In this document: piece by piece, positions 1 to 5,198 of the stretch | Numbering within the stretch: position 1 is the first letter of the stretch | Layout of the letters: each line of letters starts with the position of its first letter | Assembly (NCBI GenBank): GCA_016200725.1 | Contig: JACQEE010000241.1 | Span: 1 to 6,063, forward strand | DNA length: 6,063 nt | Source of the DNA: Chloroflexota bacterium | Lineage (GTDB): Bacteria; Chloroflexota; Dehalococcoidia; SHYB01 | Reading direction: 5' to 3' | Program-made: the position numbers and the translations under genes | The notes under the pieces: generated by a model | Told to the model about the DNA's origin: nothing | Databases searched by the model: none | Seen by the model: the letters and a program-made list of their open reading frames with translations, nothing else

Positions 1-409
1 TCACGTGCGCGCCCAAGCTGACGTAGCCCTGCTCATCGGGCGGAGACACCTGGACAAGGACGGCGTCGACGGCAAGAGGGCCGTCCTGGGCGAAGAGTGA
101 GGCTACCTGGGACATGCGGATGGGGAACCAGTCGGCCTTGCCCTCGTCGACCGATTTCTGCACCGCCGCGGCGATGTGCCACGTGGACAGTTTGATGTTG
201 CCGCCGAGGTGCTGCCAGACCGGGTGCTCGACGAAAATGAGGCCGGTGAAGAGGCGCAGGTCTTCGAAGCGGCCACGCTCCTCGTAGAGCGCGTCGAGCA
301 GCGAGACGGTGACGCCGCACGAGGGTGGGAAAAGCAGGCGTGCGCGCTGCGGGATGGCGCGGATCGCCTCTCGCCCGGATACGCGTTTCGGTTGTACATT
401 TCTTCTCAT
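1..409 (-). CDS. Acetyl-CoA hydrolase/transferase family protein, N-terminal part (runs off the left edge)
   Basis: Read on the minus strand from ATG at 409, this frame stays open for 136 codons to the window edge. The protein begins MRRNVQPKRVSGREAIRAI and ends with a segment containing VDAVLVQVSPPDEQGYVSLG. That VQVSPPD-x-x-GY-x-SLG block is a hallmark of the N-terminal domain of acetyl-CoA hydrolases and 4-hydroxybutyrate/butyryl-CoA:acetate CoA-transferases, which move CoA between short-chain acyl groups in the cytoplasm. Family members are usually a little over 400 residues, so about a third is visible. The catalytic glutamate lies in the missing part, and the substrate cannot be assigned. 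An in-frame TAG lies upstream at about 455 with no ATG between, which supports the start at 409. The Shine-Dalgarno is weak. The gene diverges from the lipoprotein gene and has a good promoter candidate at 441-470. Family is confident; exact reaction is not. Confidence 0.85.
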   Translation of the reverse strand, partial: MRRNVQPKRVSGREAIRAIPQRARLLFPPSCGVTVSLLDALYEERGRFEDLRLFTGLIFVEHPVWQHLGGNIKLSTWHIAAAVQKSVDEGKADWFPIRMSQVASLFAQDGPLAVDAVLVQVSPPDEQGYVSLGAHV

Positions 410-440
410 GCAATCACTCGTATGACAGGTTCGAGGCAGG

Positions 441-470
441 AGTATGGGGCGCTAGGAGAATGGGTGTCAA
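441..470 (-). promoter_or_regulatory. Candidate sigma-70-type promoter for the CoA-transferase family gene
   Basis: On the minus strand a perfect -35 box TTGACA (470-465) is followed after 18 nt by CATACT (446-441), a 4-of-6 match to TATAAT. Transcription would start near 434, giving a leader of about 25 nt before the ATG at 409. The perfect -35 and plausible spacing make this the best promoter candidate in the 410-551 intergenic region. No convincing -35/-10 pair was found for the opposite-strand lipoprotein gene; TACACT at 519-524 could be its -10, but no matching -35 is seen. Confidence 0.45.
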
Positions 471-551
471 TCCATACACTACAGGAGAGGACGGAACAAT
501 CTGCCTCGCTCGAGCGTCTACACTGGTGAAGGGTAAAGCAGGAGTACGTTC

Positions 552-1026
552 ATGACCACCCAACGTTATGCTCGCCTGCTCGCTGTCGCGGGAATCGCGA
601 CGACGCTCGGAGTGTTGGCCGCTTGCAACGGCGACTCGAACGACGTGATCGCGGTGTCGCCAACGCCTTCAGACAATCTTGGCGCCCCGACGGTCGTTGG
701 AGCGCCTCCGATCGGTCAGATGCCGACGATTCAGCAGGTCGAGGCGACGCAGGCAGCTGTCGCCGACCTGATGCGGCAAAAGGCTTTCGCTCAGGGTGAC
801 GTAGCGCTGTTCAGCGCGGAGCGCGTCGAATGGCCGGACACGAGTCTGGGCAACCCGCAGCCTGGGAAAGCCTATGCGCAGATGGTGACCCCCCGGCTGG
901 CGTATCTACCTGGCGGCGAAGGGGCAGAAGTACGAGTATCACACCAATCTCGACGGGAAGTCACTGACGCTGGTAGGTAACGCGCCAATGCCACCGAACT
1001 ATACCCCCGTGCCGCAGAACTACTAG
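552..1026 (+). CDS. Secreted lipoprotein of unknown function, frameshifted near the C-terminus
   Basis: The ATG at 552 follows AGGAG (540-544) at 7 nt. The N-terminus is a lipoprotein signal peptide: basic residues, a hydrophobic stretch and a lipobox LAAC with Cys25 as the lipidation site, then a Pro/Ser/Thr-rich linker (about residues 35-60), a helical segment, and a domain with the motif WPDTSLGNPQPG. As written the frame ends at 980 (142 aa) in a non-conserved tail. Removing one C from the C6 run at 889-894 restores a frame to TAG at 1024-1026 (157 aa) that reads VTPGWRIYLAAKGQKYEYHT and onward. I recognise WPD-x-SLG-x-P-x-PG...TPG-[YW]-RI-x-L...YEYHT as a pattern seen in small Chloroflexota and some cyanobacterial lipoproteins with no known function. 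The shift is either a sequencing error or a recent mutation. Location outside the membrane is inferred from the lipobox. It converges on tag with 49 nt between them. Confidence 0.75.
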
Positions 1027-1032
1027 GCGACA

Positions 1033-1066
1033 CTTGCCAATGGAAGGCAACTGGCAGGTTGGCGAG
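1033..1066. other. Possible stem-loop between convergent genes
   Basis: CTTGCCAA (1033-1040) can pair with TTGGCGAG (1059-1066) over 8 positions with one wobble, around an 18-nt loop. A smaller alternative pairs TTGCC (1034-1038) with GGCAA (1046-1050). It occupies most of the 49-nt gap between the lipoprotein and tag stops, where a bidirectional terminator would be expected. There is no T-run after either arm, so it is not a canonical intrinsic terminator. Confidence 0.25.
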
Positions 1067-1075
1067 ACCGACCGT

Positions 1076-1654
1076 CTAGCCTCTTGCCCGGTAGCAAGCG
1101 TCGAGGTGGTCGTTGACCATGCCCGCAGCCTGCATGTAGGCGTAGCAGATGGTGCTGCCGACGAACTTAAAGCCGCGGCCTGTCAGGTCCTTGGACATCG
1201 CATCGGATTCGGATGTCTTCGCGGGCATGTGCTTGAGGCTGGGACGGCCCTTGGGATGGCGAAGCGTCTCGTGGCCGGTGAACTGCCAGATGTACTTGTC
1301 GAACGAGCCGAACTCGCGCTGTACTTCGAGGAATCTCTGTGCGTTGGTGATTGCCCCTGCGATTTTGGCGCGGTTGCGCACGATGCCAGCATCGCCGAGC
1401 AGTCGCGCGACGTCCTTCGCCCCGTACTTGGCGACACGCTTGGGGTCGAAACCATCGAACGCGCGTCGGAAGTTCTCGCGCTTGTGCAGGATGGTGCGCC
1501 AGGAGAGGCCGGCCTGGAAGCCATCGAGGACGAGGAACTCGAAGTGCATGCGGTCGTCGTGGACGGGGACACCCCACTCGTTGTCGTGATAGGCGAGCAT
1601 AAGGACATCGTCGGAGCCTGCCCAGCAGCGTCTTAGCGTTTCGCCGGTCGTCAT
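1076..1654 (-). CDS. tag: DNA-3-methyladenine glycosylase I
   Basis: A complete 192-residue Tag protein (E. coli Tag is 187). Tag excises 3-methyladenine from alkylated DNA, the first step of base excision repair, in the cytoplasm. The helix-hairpin-helix family pattern is clear: YHDNEWGVP (residues 22-30), DGFQAGLSW (44-52), KRENFRRAF, DAGIVRNRAKI, SESDAMSKDL, RGFKFVGSTICYAYMQAAG and VNDH near the end. The four zinc ligands of E. coli Tag (Cys4, His17, His175, Cys179) align with Cys10, His23, His183 and Cys187. Tyr22 matches base-contacting Tyr16, while base-contacting Glu38 is Asp44 here. The start is supported by AGGAG (1664-1660) 5 nt before the ATG. It is transcribed divergently from rpsB and convergently with the lipoprotein gene. 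I see no Ada-type operator. A TTGTCA at 1726-1721 could be a -35, but no good -10 follows. Confidence 0.95.
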   Translation of the reverse strand: MTTGETLRRCWAGSDDVLMLAYHDNEWGVPVHDDRMHFEFLVLDGFQAGLSWRTILHKRENFRRAFDGFDPKRVAKYGAKDVARLLGDAGIVRNRAKIAGAITNAQRFLEVQREFGSFDKYIWQFTGHETLRHPKGRPSLKHMPAKTSESDAMSKDLTGRGFKFVGSTICYAYMQAAGMVNDHLDACYRARG

Positions 1655-1691
1655 GGCCTCTCCTGGTTGGCGACGGAGGCCCTTTCTCTGG

Positions 1692-1721
1692 TTGCCTCCG
1701 ATTCTTCAGTCATGGTACACT
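1692..1721 (+). promoter_or_regulatory. Candidate promoter of the rpsB-tsf-pyrH cluster, with extended -10
   Basis: TTGCCT (1692-1697, 4 of 6 to TTGACA) is followed after 18 nt by TACACT (1716-1721, 4 of 6 to TATAAT). The triplet TGG directly before TACACT gives a TGn extended -10, which strengthens an otherwise moderate promoter. The predicted start is near 1728, leaving a leader of about 59 nt before rpsB. It lies in the divergent tag-rpsB gap, where a promoter for the cluster is required. Confidence 0.5.
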
Positions 1722-1728
1722 GACAACC

Positions 1729-1766
1729 GCGCAAATTCGAGCGATCGTCTCCCTGTGCGCTTTTTT
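1729..1766 (+). promoter_or_regulatory. rpsB leader hairpin followed by T6, possible attenuator
   Basis: GCGCA (1729-1733) pairs perfectly with TGCGC (1756-1760), immediately followed by TTTTTT (1761-1766). The 22-nt loop can form a small inner stem, GAG (1739-1741) with CTC (1749-1751). The layout of a GC stem plus U-tract between the promoter and the gene resembles an intrinsic terminator used for attenuation. The outer stem is only 5 bp and the loop is large, so it would be weak on its own. r-protein S2 autoregulates its operon through the leader in some bacteria; that link here is inference. Confidence 0.35.
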
Positions 1767-1786
1767 CGAGGTGAGAGAAGACCGGT

Positions 1787-2599
1787 ATGACAACGCAAGT
1801 CGCTGAGCCGAAAACGAGTGAGGCCGAGGTCGTCAGCATGAAGTTGCTGCTTGAAACGGGCGTCCACTTCGGGCACAAGACCCGGCGCTGGCACCCGAAG
1901 ATGAAGCAATACATCTTCACGCAGCGCAACGGCATCCACATCATCGACCTCCAGCAGACGCTGGGGATGCTGTCCCGCACCTATATGCATGTCCGCGACC
2001 TTGCCGCCGAAGGCAAGACGATCCTATTCGTGGGTACGAAGAAGCAGGCGCAGGAGGCCGTCGAGCAGGAGTCCAAGCGCTGCGGCATGCCGTACGTTAG
2101 CGTCCGCTGGCTAGGCGGCACGCTCACCAATTTCCAGACGATCCGAACGCGTCTCCAGCACCTCATCAACATCGAGAAGATGCACATCGCGGGTACAGTT
2201 GCCCAAGTGACCAAGAAAGAGACGCTGAAGGAAGCCGAGATGGTCGCCAAGATGAACCGGCAGATGGGCGGCATCAAGGAACTGAAGAGCCTGCCGGATG
2301 CGCTGTTCGTCGTCGATCCCGGCAAGGAACGCATCGCGGTGGCCGAGGCGCGGCGCATGAAGATCCCCATCGTGGCTATCAACGACACGGACTGCGACCC
2401 GAACAACATCGACTGGCCGATCCCGGCCAACGATGACGCCATCCGCTCGGTGCGCCTGATCACGAGCAAGATCGCCGACGCCATCATCGAAGGCAAGGCC
2501 ATCCGCGAGCAACGAGTGCTCGCGCAGGCTAAGGCTGCCGCAGAGGCCGCCGCCGATACGGAGATGGACAAGGCCGAGGCCGAAAAGTCCCGCGACTAG
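1787..2599 (+). CDS. rpsB: 30S ribosomal protein S2
   Basis: A complete 270-residue S2, within the usual 230-270 range. S2 binds the head-body junction of the small subunit, next to S1/S8, and is added late in assembly. Family blocks are all present: [22 protein letters not shown] (residues 18-39), [36 protein letters not shown], and [19 protein letters not shown] followed by [13 protein letters not shown]. The tail (about 240-270) is Ala/Lys/Glu-rich, as often seen. The ATG at 1787 has AGGTGA at 1769-1774, about 12 nt upstream, longer than ideal. An internal ATG at 1838 has GAGGT 7 nt before it and would give a 253-residue protein starting MKLLLETG. Because E. coli S2 also has residues before its VSM equivalent, I keep 1787. 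It leads the cluster; tsf follows after 24 nt. Confidence 0.97.
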   Translation: MTTQVAEPKTSEAEVVSMKLLLETGVHFGHKTRRWHPKMKQYIFTQRNGIHIIDLQQTLGMLSRTYMHVRDLAAEGKTILFVGTKKQAQEAVEQESKRCGMPYVSVRWLGGTLTNFQTIRTRLQHLINIEKMHIAGTVAQVTKKETLKEAEMVAKMNRQMGGIKELKSLPDALFVVDPGKERIAVAEARRMKIPIVAINDTDCDPNNIDWPIPANDDAIRSVRLITSKIADAIIEGKAIREQRVLAQAKAAAEAAADTEMDKAEAEKSRD

Positions 2600-2611
2600 G
2601 CATCCCTCTCG

Positions 2612-2617
2612 AAGGAG
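2612..2617 (+). promoter_or_regulatory. Ribosome binding site fixing the TTG start of tsf
   Basis: AAGGAG lies 6 nt before TTG at 2624-2626. No ATG or GTG in this frame is near, and the next in-frame ATG (residue 21) falls inside the conserved AGIMDCK motif. This near-perfect Shine-Dalgarno decides the uncommon TTG start. Confidence 0.85.
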
Positions 2618-2623
2618 TCCCCC

Positions 2624-3145
2624 TTGCCCGCCGTAACCGCCGACGCCGTCAAAGCTGTGCGCGACGCGACCAGCGCTGGCATCATGGATTGCAAACGCGC
2701 GCTCGAGGCTGCCAATGGCAGCGTCGATGCGGCGATCGAAGACCTGCGTAAGAAGGGCATCGCCAAAGGCCAGGCCATGGCCGAGAAGAAGGCCGACAAG
2801 GGCCTGTCGCAGGGCATCGTCGATTCGTACATCCATGGCGGCGGCCGCGTCGGCGTACTGATCGAGTTGAACTGCGAGACGGACTTCGTGGCGCGCACGG
2901 ACGTCTTCAAGGCGCTGGCGCACGACCTCGCGCTGCAAGTGGCGGCGATGAATCCCCAGTACGTGGGCGTGGACGACCTGCCCGGAGATGTCGATCAGAA
3001 GGCGCTGCCTGAAGTCAGCCTGATGCACCAGCCGTTCATCCGCGACCCGGCGCGCACGATCAAAGAACTCATCTCCGAGGCTATCGGCAAGCTGGGCGAG
3101 AACATCCGCGTCCGGCGTTTCAGCCGCTTCGAGCTCGGCAAGTAG
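2624..3145 (+). CDS. tsf: Translation elongation factor Ts, short form
   Basis: A complete 173-residue EF-Ts, the nucleotide exchange factor that releases GDP from EF-Tu in the cytoplasm. The N-terminal UBA-like domain carries VRDATSAGIMDCKRALEAA (about 12-30) and DLRKKGIAK. The core holds the EF-Tu contact motif CETDFV (84-89; TDFV at 86-89), followed by ALAHDLALQVAAMNP. The C-terminus has IGKLGENIRVRRFSRFE. E. coli EF-Ts has 283 residues, with two core subdomains and a coiled coil. This one has a single core unit, like the short forms of Thermus and several other phyla. Thermus EF-Ts works as a dimer; a dimer here is inference. Translation starts at TTG with a strong Shine-Dalgarno. A structured 91-nt spacer separates it from pyrH. 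Confidence 0.96.
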   Translation: MPAVTADAVKAVRDATSAGIMDCKRALEAANGSVDAAIEDLRKKGIAKGQAMAEKKADKGLSQGIVDSYIHGGGRVGVLIELNCETDFVARTDVFKALAHDLALQVAAMNPQYVGVDDLPGDVDQKALPEVSLMHQPFIRDPARTIKELISEAIGKLGENIRVRRFSRFELGK

Positions 3146-3223
3146 GCGGCTGTGGTCCGCCTCAGGTGGGCCTGACTGAGAGGGGTTGGCTAGACCCCGC
3201 CGTGCGGGGCTCGACAGCTCGAG
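3144..3223 (+). promoter_or_regulatory. Structured tsf-pyrH spacer with alternative hairpins
   Basis: Several perfect inverted repeats fill this spacer: AGGCGG (3144-3149) with CCGCCT (3157-3162); TCAGG (3162-3166) with CCTGA (3171-3175) around TGGG; GGGGT (3182-3186) with ACCCC (3194-3198); CCCCGC (3195-3200) with GCGGGG (3204-3209) around CGT; and CTCGA (3210-3214) with TCGAG (3219-3223) around CAGC. The third and fourth share CCCC at 3195-3198 and cannot form together. The last one reaches into the pyrH Shine-Dalgarno region (GAGGAAGGG, 3221-3229). No T-run follows, so it is not a standard terminator. A role in translational control or mRNA processing is inference. Confidence 0.4.
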
Positions 3224-3236
3224 GAAGGGTTGAGCC

Positions 3237-3983
3237 ATGCAGCAGACCCGGTACAAGCGGGCGGTACTCAAGCTGAGCGGCGAAGCCCTGCGCGGCGAGA
3301 GCGGGTACGGCATCGATCTTCCGACGCTCCGATACGTCGCCAACCACATCAAACGCGCTAGGGACCTGGGCGTCACGATGGGTGTGGTGGTCGGCGGGGG
3401 CAATATCTGGCGGGGGGCGCAGGGCGCCGAGGCGGGGATGGACCGCACCATCGCCGACTACGCCGGCATGCTAGCGACCGTGATCAACGCACTCGCGCTA
3501 CAAGATGCCCTCGAGAAGATCGGCGTGGACGTGCGGACACAGACGGCGATACCGATTACGAACGTGGCCGAGCCGTATATCTATCGCCGTGCCATGCATC
3601 ACCTCGACTTGGGGCGCGTGGTGATCTTCGCCGCAGGCACGGGCAACCCGTACATGACGACGGACACGGCGGCAGCGCTGCGGGCGATCGAGATCCACGC
3701 CGATGTGCTCTTGATGGCCAAGAACGGCGTCGACGGCGTGTACGATGCAGACCCACGTAAGGCGCGCAACGCCAAGAAGTTCGCCCACGTCACCTATATG
3801 GAGGCGCTCAGCCGCCGCCTGAACGTGATGGACAGCACGGCTCTCTCCATGTGCATGGACAATCGCCTTCCGATTATCGTTTTCGACATCCAAGACCCTC
3901 GCTGCCTTGAAAAGGCGCTCACCGGCAAGAAAATCGGTACACTAGTGTCGGGCGACAGTTTGCCGTCGGAGAAGGGCGCATGA
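3237..3983 (+). CDS. pyrH: UMP kinase (uridylate kinase)
   Basis: A complete 248-residue bacterial UMP kinase, which phosphorylates UMP to UDP with ATP in pyrimidine nucleotide synthesis. It belongs to the amino acid kinase fold, is usually a hexamer, and is typically activated by GTP and inhibited by UTP. Visible motifs: KLSGEAL (12-18, phosphate binding with Lys12), GGGNIWRG (53-60), [21 protein letters not shown] (68-88; nucleotide/UMP binding), [16 protein letters not shown] (132-147; UMP and phosphate contacts), [12 protein letters not shown] (163-174; ATP site), and [12 protein letters not shown]. The start is ATG at 3237, with GGAAGGG 7 nt upstream. The stop overlaps the frr start as ATGA, so translation is probably coupled. 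The preceding spacer may regulate it. Confidence 0.97.
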   Translation: MQQTRYKRAVLKLSGEALRGESGYGIDLPTLRYVANHIKRARDLGVTMGVVVGGGNIWRGAQGAEAGMDRTIADYAGMLATVINALALQDALEKIGVDVRTQTAIPITNVAEPYIYRRAMHHLDLGRVVIFAAGTGNPYMTTDTAAALRAIEIHADVLLMAKNGVDGVYDADPRKARNAKKFAHVTYMEALSRRLNVMDSTALSMCMDNRLPIIVFDIQDPRCLEKALTGKKIGTLVSGDSLPSEKGA

Positions 3984-4434
3984 TCGACAAGACGCTGCGC
4001 GAAACCGAACAGAAGATGGCGAAGAGCGTCGAAGTGATGGAGCGCGACCTGGCCTCCATACGCACTGCCCGGGCCAGTGCGACGCTGGTCGAGAACCTGA
4101 TCGTCGACTACTACGGAGCGCCGACGCCGCTGAAGCAGCTGGCGACGATCTCGGTGCCCGAGGCGCGCCTGATCACCATCCAACCCTGGGACCGAGGGGC
4201 AGTGCAGGCTGTGGAGAAGGCGATCCAGAAGTCGGAACTCGGCCTGAACCCTGCTACGTGCGCAACGTGCGCCGGGACAGCATCGATGCGTTGAAAGCGG
4301 CGGAGAAGAAGAAGGAAATCTCACAGGATGACCTCCGCCGCGCCGAGCAAGCGGTACAAAAGTTGACCGATCGTTTCATCGAGCAGGCGGACAAGGCCGG
4401 GGCCAAGAAAGAGGCTGAGTTGATGGAGGTGTGA
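3980..4434 (+). pseudogene. frr: Ribosome recycling factor gene with internal deletion and frameshift
   Basis: RRF works with EF-G to split the post-termination ribosome. The first 91 residues match the family: [61 protein letters not shown]. After codon CCT at 4250-4252 the frame loses homology and stops at 4294 (104 aa). From TAC at 4255 another frame resumes clear RRF sequence, [14 protein letters not shown]...[23 protein letters not shown]...EAELMEV, to TGA at 4432-4434. Against the 185-residue E. coli protein, about 35 residues are missing (the end of domain II, the hinge with its LPPLTEERR block, and the start of a domain I helix). Total length is 455 nt against 558 nt expected, a deficit of 103 nt. 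Start: ATGA overlap with pyrH, GGAG 8 nt upstream. A functional RRF could not come from this sequence. frr is normally essential, so assembly error must be considered alongside mutation. Confidence 0.9.
4256..4273 (+). repeat. Tandem 9-bp near-repeat at the frr deletion junction
   Basis: ACGTGCGCA (4256-4264) is followed directly by ACGTGCGCC (4265-4273), differing in the last base. It lies within 4 nt of the point where frr loses about 103 nt. In the downstream frame it encodes the conserved Val-Arg-Asn-Val-Arg segment, so the repeat may simply reflect coding. Confidence 0.5.
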
Positions 4435-4444
4435 CGCCTCCATC
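4422..4444 (+). promoter_or_regulatory. Hairpin enclosing the frr stop and uppS GTG start
   Basis: GATGGAGG (4422-4429) is perfectly complementary to CCTCCATC (4437-4444) around the 7-nt loop TGTGACG. The 5' arm contains a consensus Shine-Dalgarno core GGAGG. The loop holds the frr stop TGA (4432-4434) and the possible uppS start GTG (4431-4433). A ribosome finishing frr would melt it, which fits translational coupling of uppS to frr. No T-run follows, so it is not an intrinsic terminator. The function is inferred. Confidence 0.45.
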
Positions 4445-5198
4445 CGGCACAGCCATGGCCACCCAAACACGGACCGAGGCTCGGCCAGCGCCGCAGCCCG
4501 GTTCTGTTCCTCGACACGTCGCCATCATCATGGATGGCAACGGGCGCTGGGCGCAGCAGCGAGGCCTTCCACGACTCGCCGGGCATCGTGCCGGTACGCG
4601 GACACTCCGTTCCGTAGTCGAGACGTTCTCGAATCGCGGAGTGCCATACGTAACGCTCTACGCCTTCTCGACGGAGAATTGGTCTCGTCCGAAGAACGAG
4701 GTGCAGGGGCTGTGGCGGCTGCTCGCAGAAGTGATCCGCCGCGAGTTGCCCGAACTGCACAAGAATGGCGTTCGCCTGATACATCTGGGCCGTCGCGACC
4801 GCCTCAACCCGAAACTGATGAAGGCCATCGATCATGCGGTGGACGTGACCAAGGACAACCGAAAGCTCACCTTGAGCGTCGCCCTCGATTATGGCGGTCG
4901 CGCGGAGATCATCCAGGCGGTGCAGCGGCTGATGCATGAGGGTGTGCAAGCCGATGCCATCACTGACGACGCCATCGCTTCACGGTTGTACACTGCGGGT
5001 ATGCCCGACCCAGATCTGGTCATCAGGACTGGCGGCGAGATGCGCCTGAGCAACTACCTCCTCTGGCAGACGGCCTATGCCGAGTATTACGCGACCGAGA
5101 AGTGCTGGCCAGACTTCGACGCGGCTGAAGTGGACAGGGCGCTCGAAGCCTATGCGCAACGGCAGCGGCGTTTCGGCGGCCTGAAGTCGGGGGCATGA
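4431..5198 (+). CDS. uppS: Undecaprenyl diphosphate synthase (cis-prenyltransferase)
   Basis: Up to 255 residues from GTG at 4431, or 247 from ATG at 4455; the family is usually 230-260. The enzyme adds isopentenyl units in cis to farnesyl diphosphate, making the C55 carrier lipid for peptidoglycan and other wall polymers, at the inner membrane face. Motifs (GTG numbering): [13 protein letters not shown] (29-41) with the catalytic Asp35, GHRAG (51-55), [23 protein letters not shown] as [13 protein letters not shown], and near the end [25 protein letters not shown] followed by WPDFD. The RTGGE-x-R-x-S phosphate-binding motif is intact. The GTG overlaps the frr stop, but its GGAGG is only 1 nt away; the ATG at 4455 has no nearby Shine-Dalgarno. 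The first conserved residues start after both, so the start is uncertain. The stop overlaps cdsA as ATGA. Confidence 0.95.
   Translation: MTPPSGTAMATQTRTEARPAPQPGSVPRHVAIIMDGNGRWAQQRGLPRLAGHRAGTRTLRSVVETFSNRGVPYVTLYAFSTENWSRPKNEVQGLWRLLAEVIRRELPELHKNGVRLIHLGRRDRLNPKLMKAIDHAVDVTKDNRKLTLSVALDYGGRAEIIQAVQRLMHEGVQADAITDDAIASRLYTAGMPDPDLVIRTGGEMRLSNYLLWQTAYAEYYATEKCWPDFDAAEVDRALEAYAQRQRRFGGLKSGA

Noticed and set aside
436..546. Direct repeat GCAGGAGTA at 436-444 and 538-546
   Set aside because: Both copies contain a Shine-Dalgarno-like core. The second serves the lipoprotein start; the first has no gene behind it. Two copies are not enough to propose an operator.
460..555. A 31-codon frame ending in an ATGA overlap with the lipoprotein start, a possible leader peptide
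   Set aside because: Its AGGAG is only 1 nt before the ATG, the peptide shows no regulatory codon run, and it overlaps the promoter candidates of this divergent region.
1034..1636. A 200-codon plus-strand frame opposite tag
   Set aside because: Tag on the other strand has all family motifs and a good ribosome binding site, while this frame has no recognisable feature.
2111..3451. A 446-codon open frame on the minus strand across rpsB, tsf and pyrH
   Set aside because: It is antisense to three unmistakable conserved genes and crosses their boundaries. Its composition (Arg, Leu, Ala, Asp, His rich) is typical of a shadow frame in GC-rich DNA, and I see no domain or ribosome binding site.
3938..3943. 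TACACT before frr (and again within uppS near 4989), resembling the rpsB -10
   Set aside because: Neither has a -35 at a workable distance, and both lie in coding sequence; TTGAAA at 3907 is 25 nt from the -10.
3939..3948. Perfect 10-bp palindrome ACACTAGTGT near the end of pyrH
   Set aside because: It is within conserved coding sequence, has no second copy or promoter context, and palindromes of this size occur by chance.
4250..4300. Programmed frameshifting as an explanation for the two frr frames
   Set aside because: A shift alone would not restore the roughly 34 missing residues that every RRF contains, and there is no slippery heptamer at the junction.
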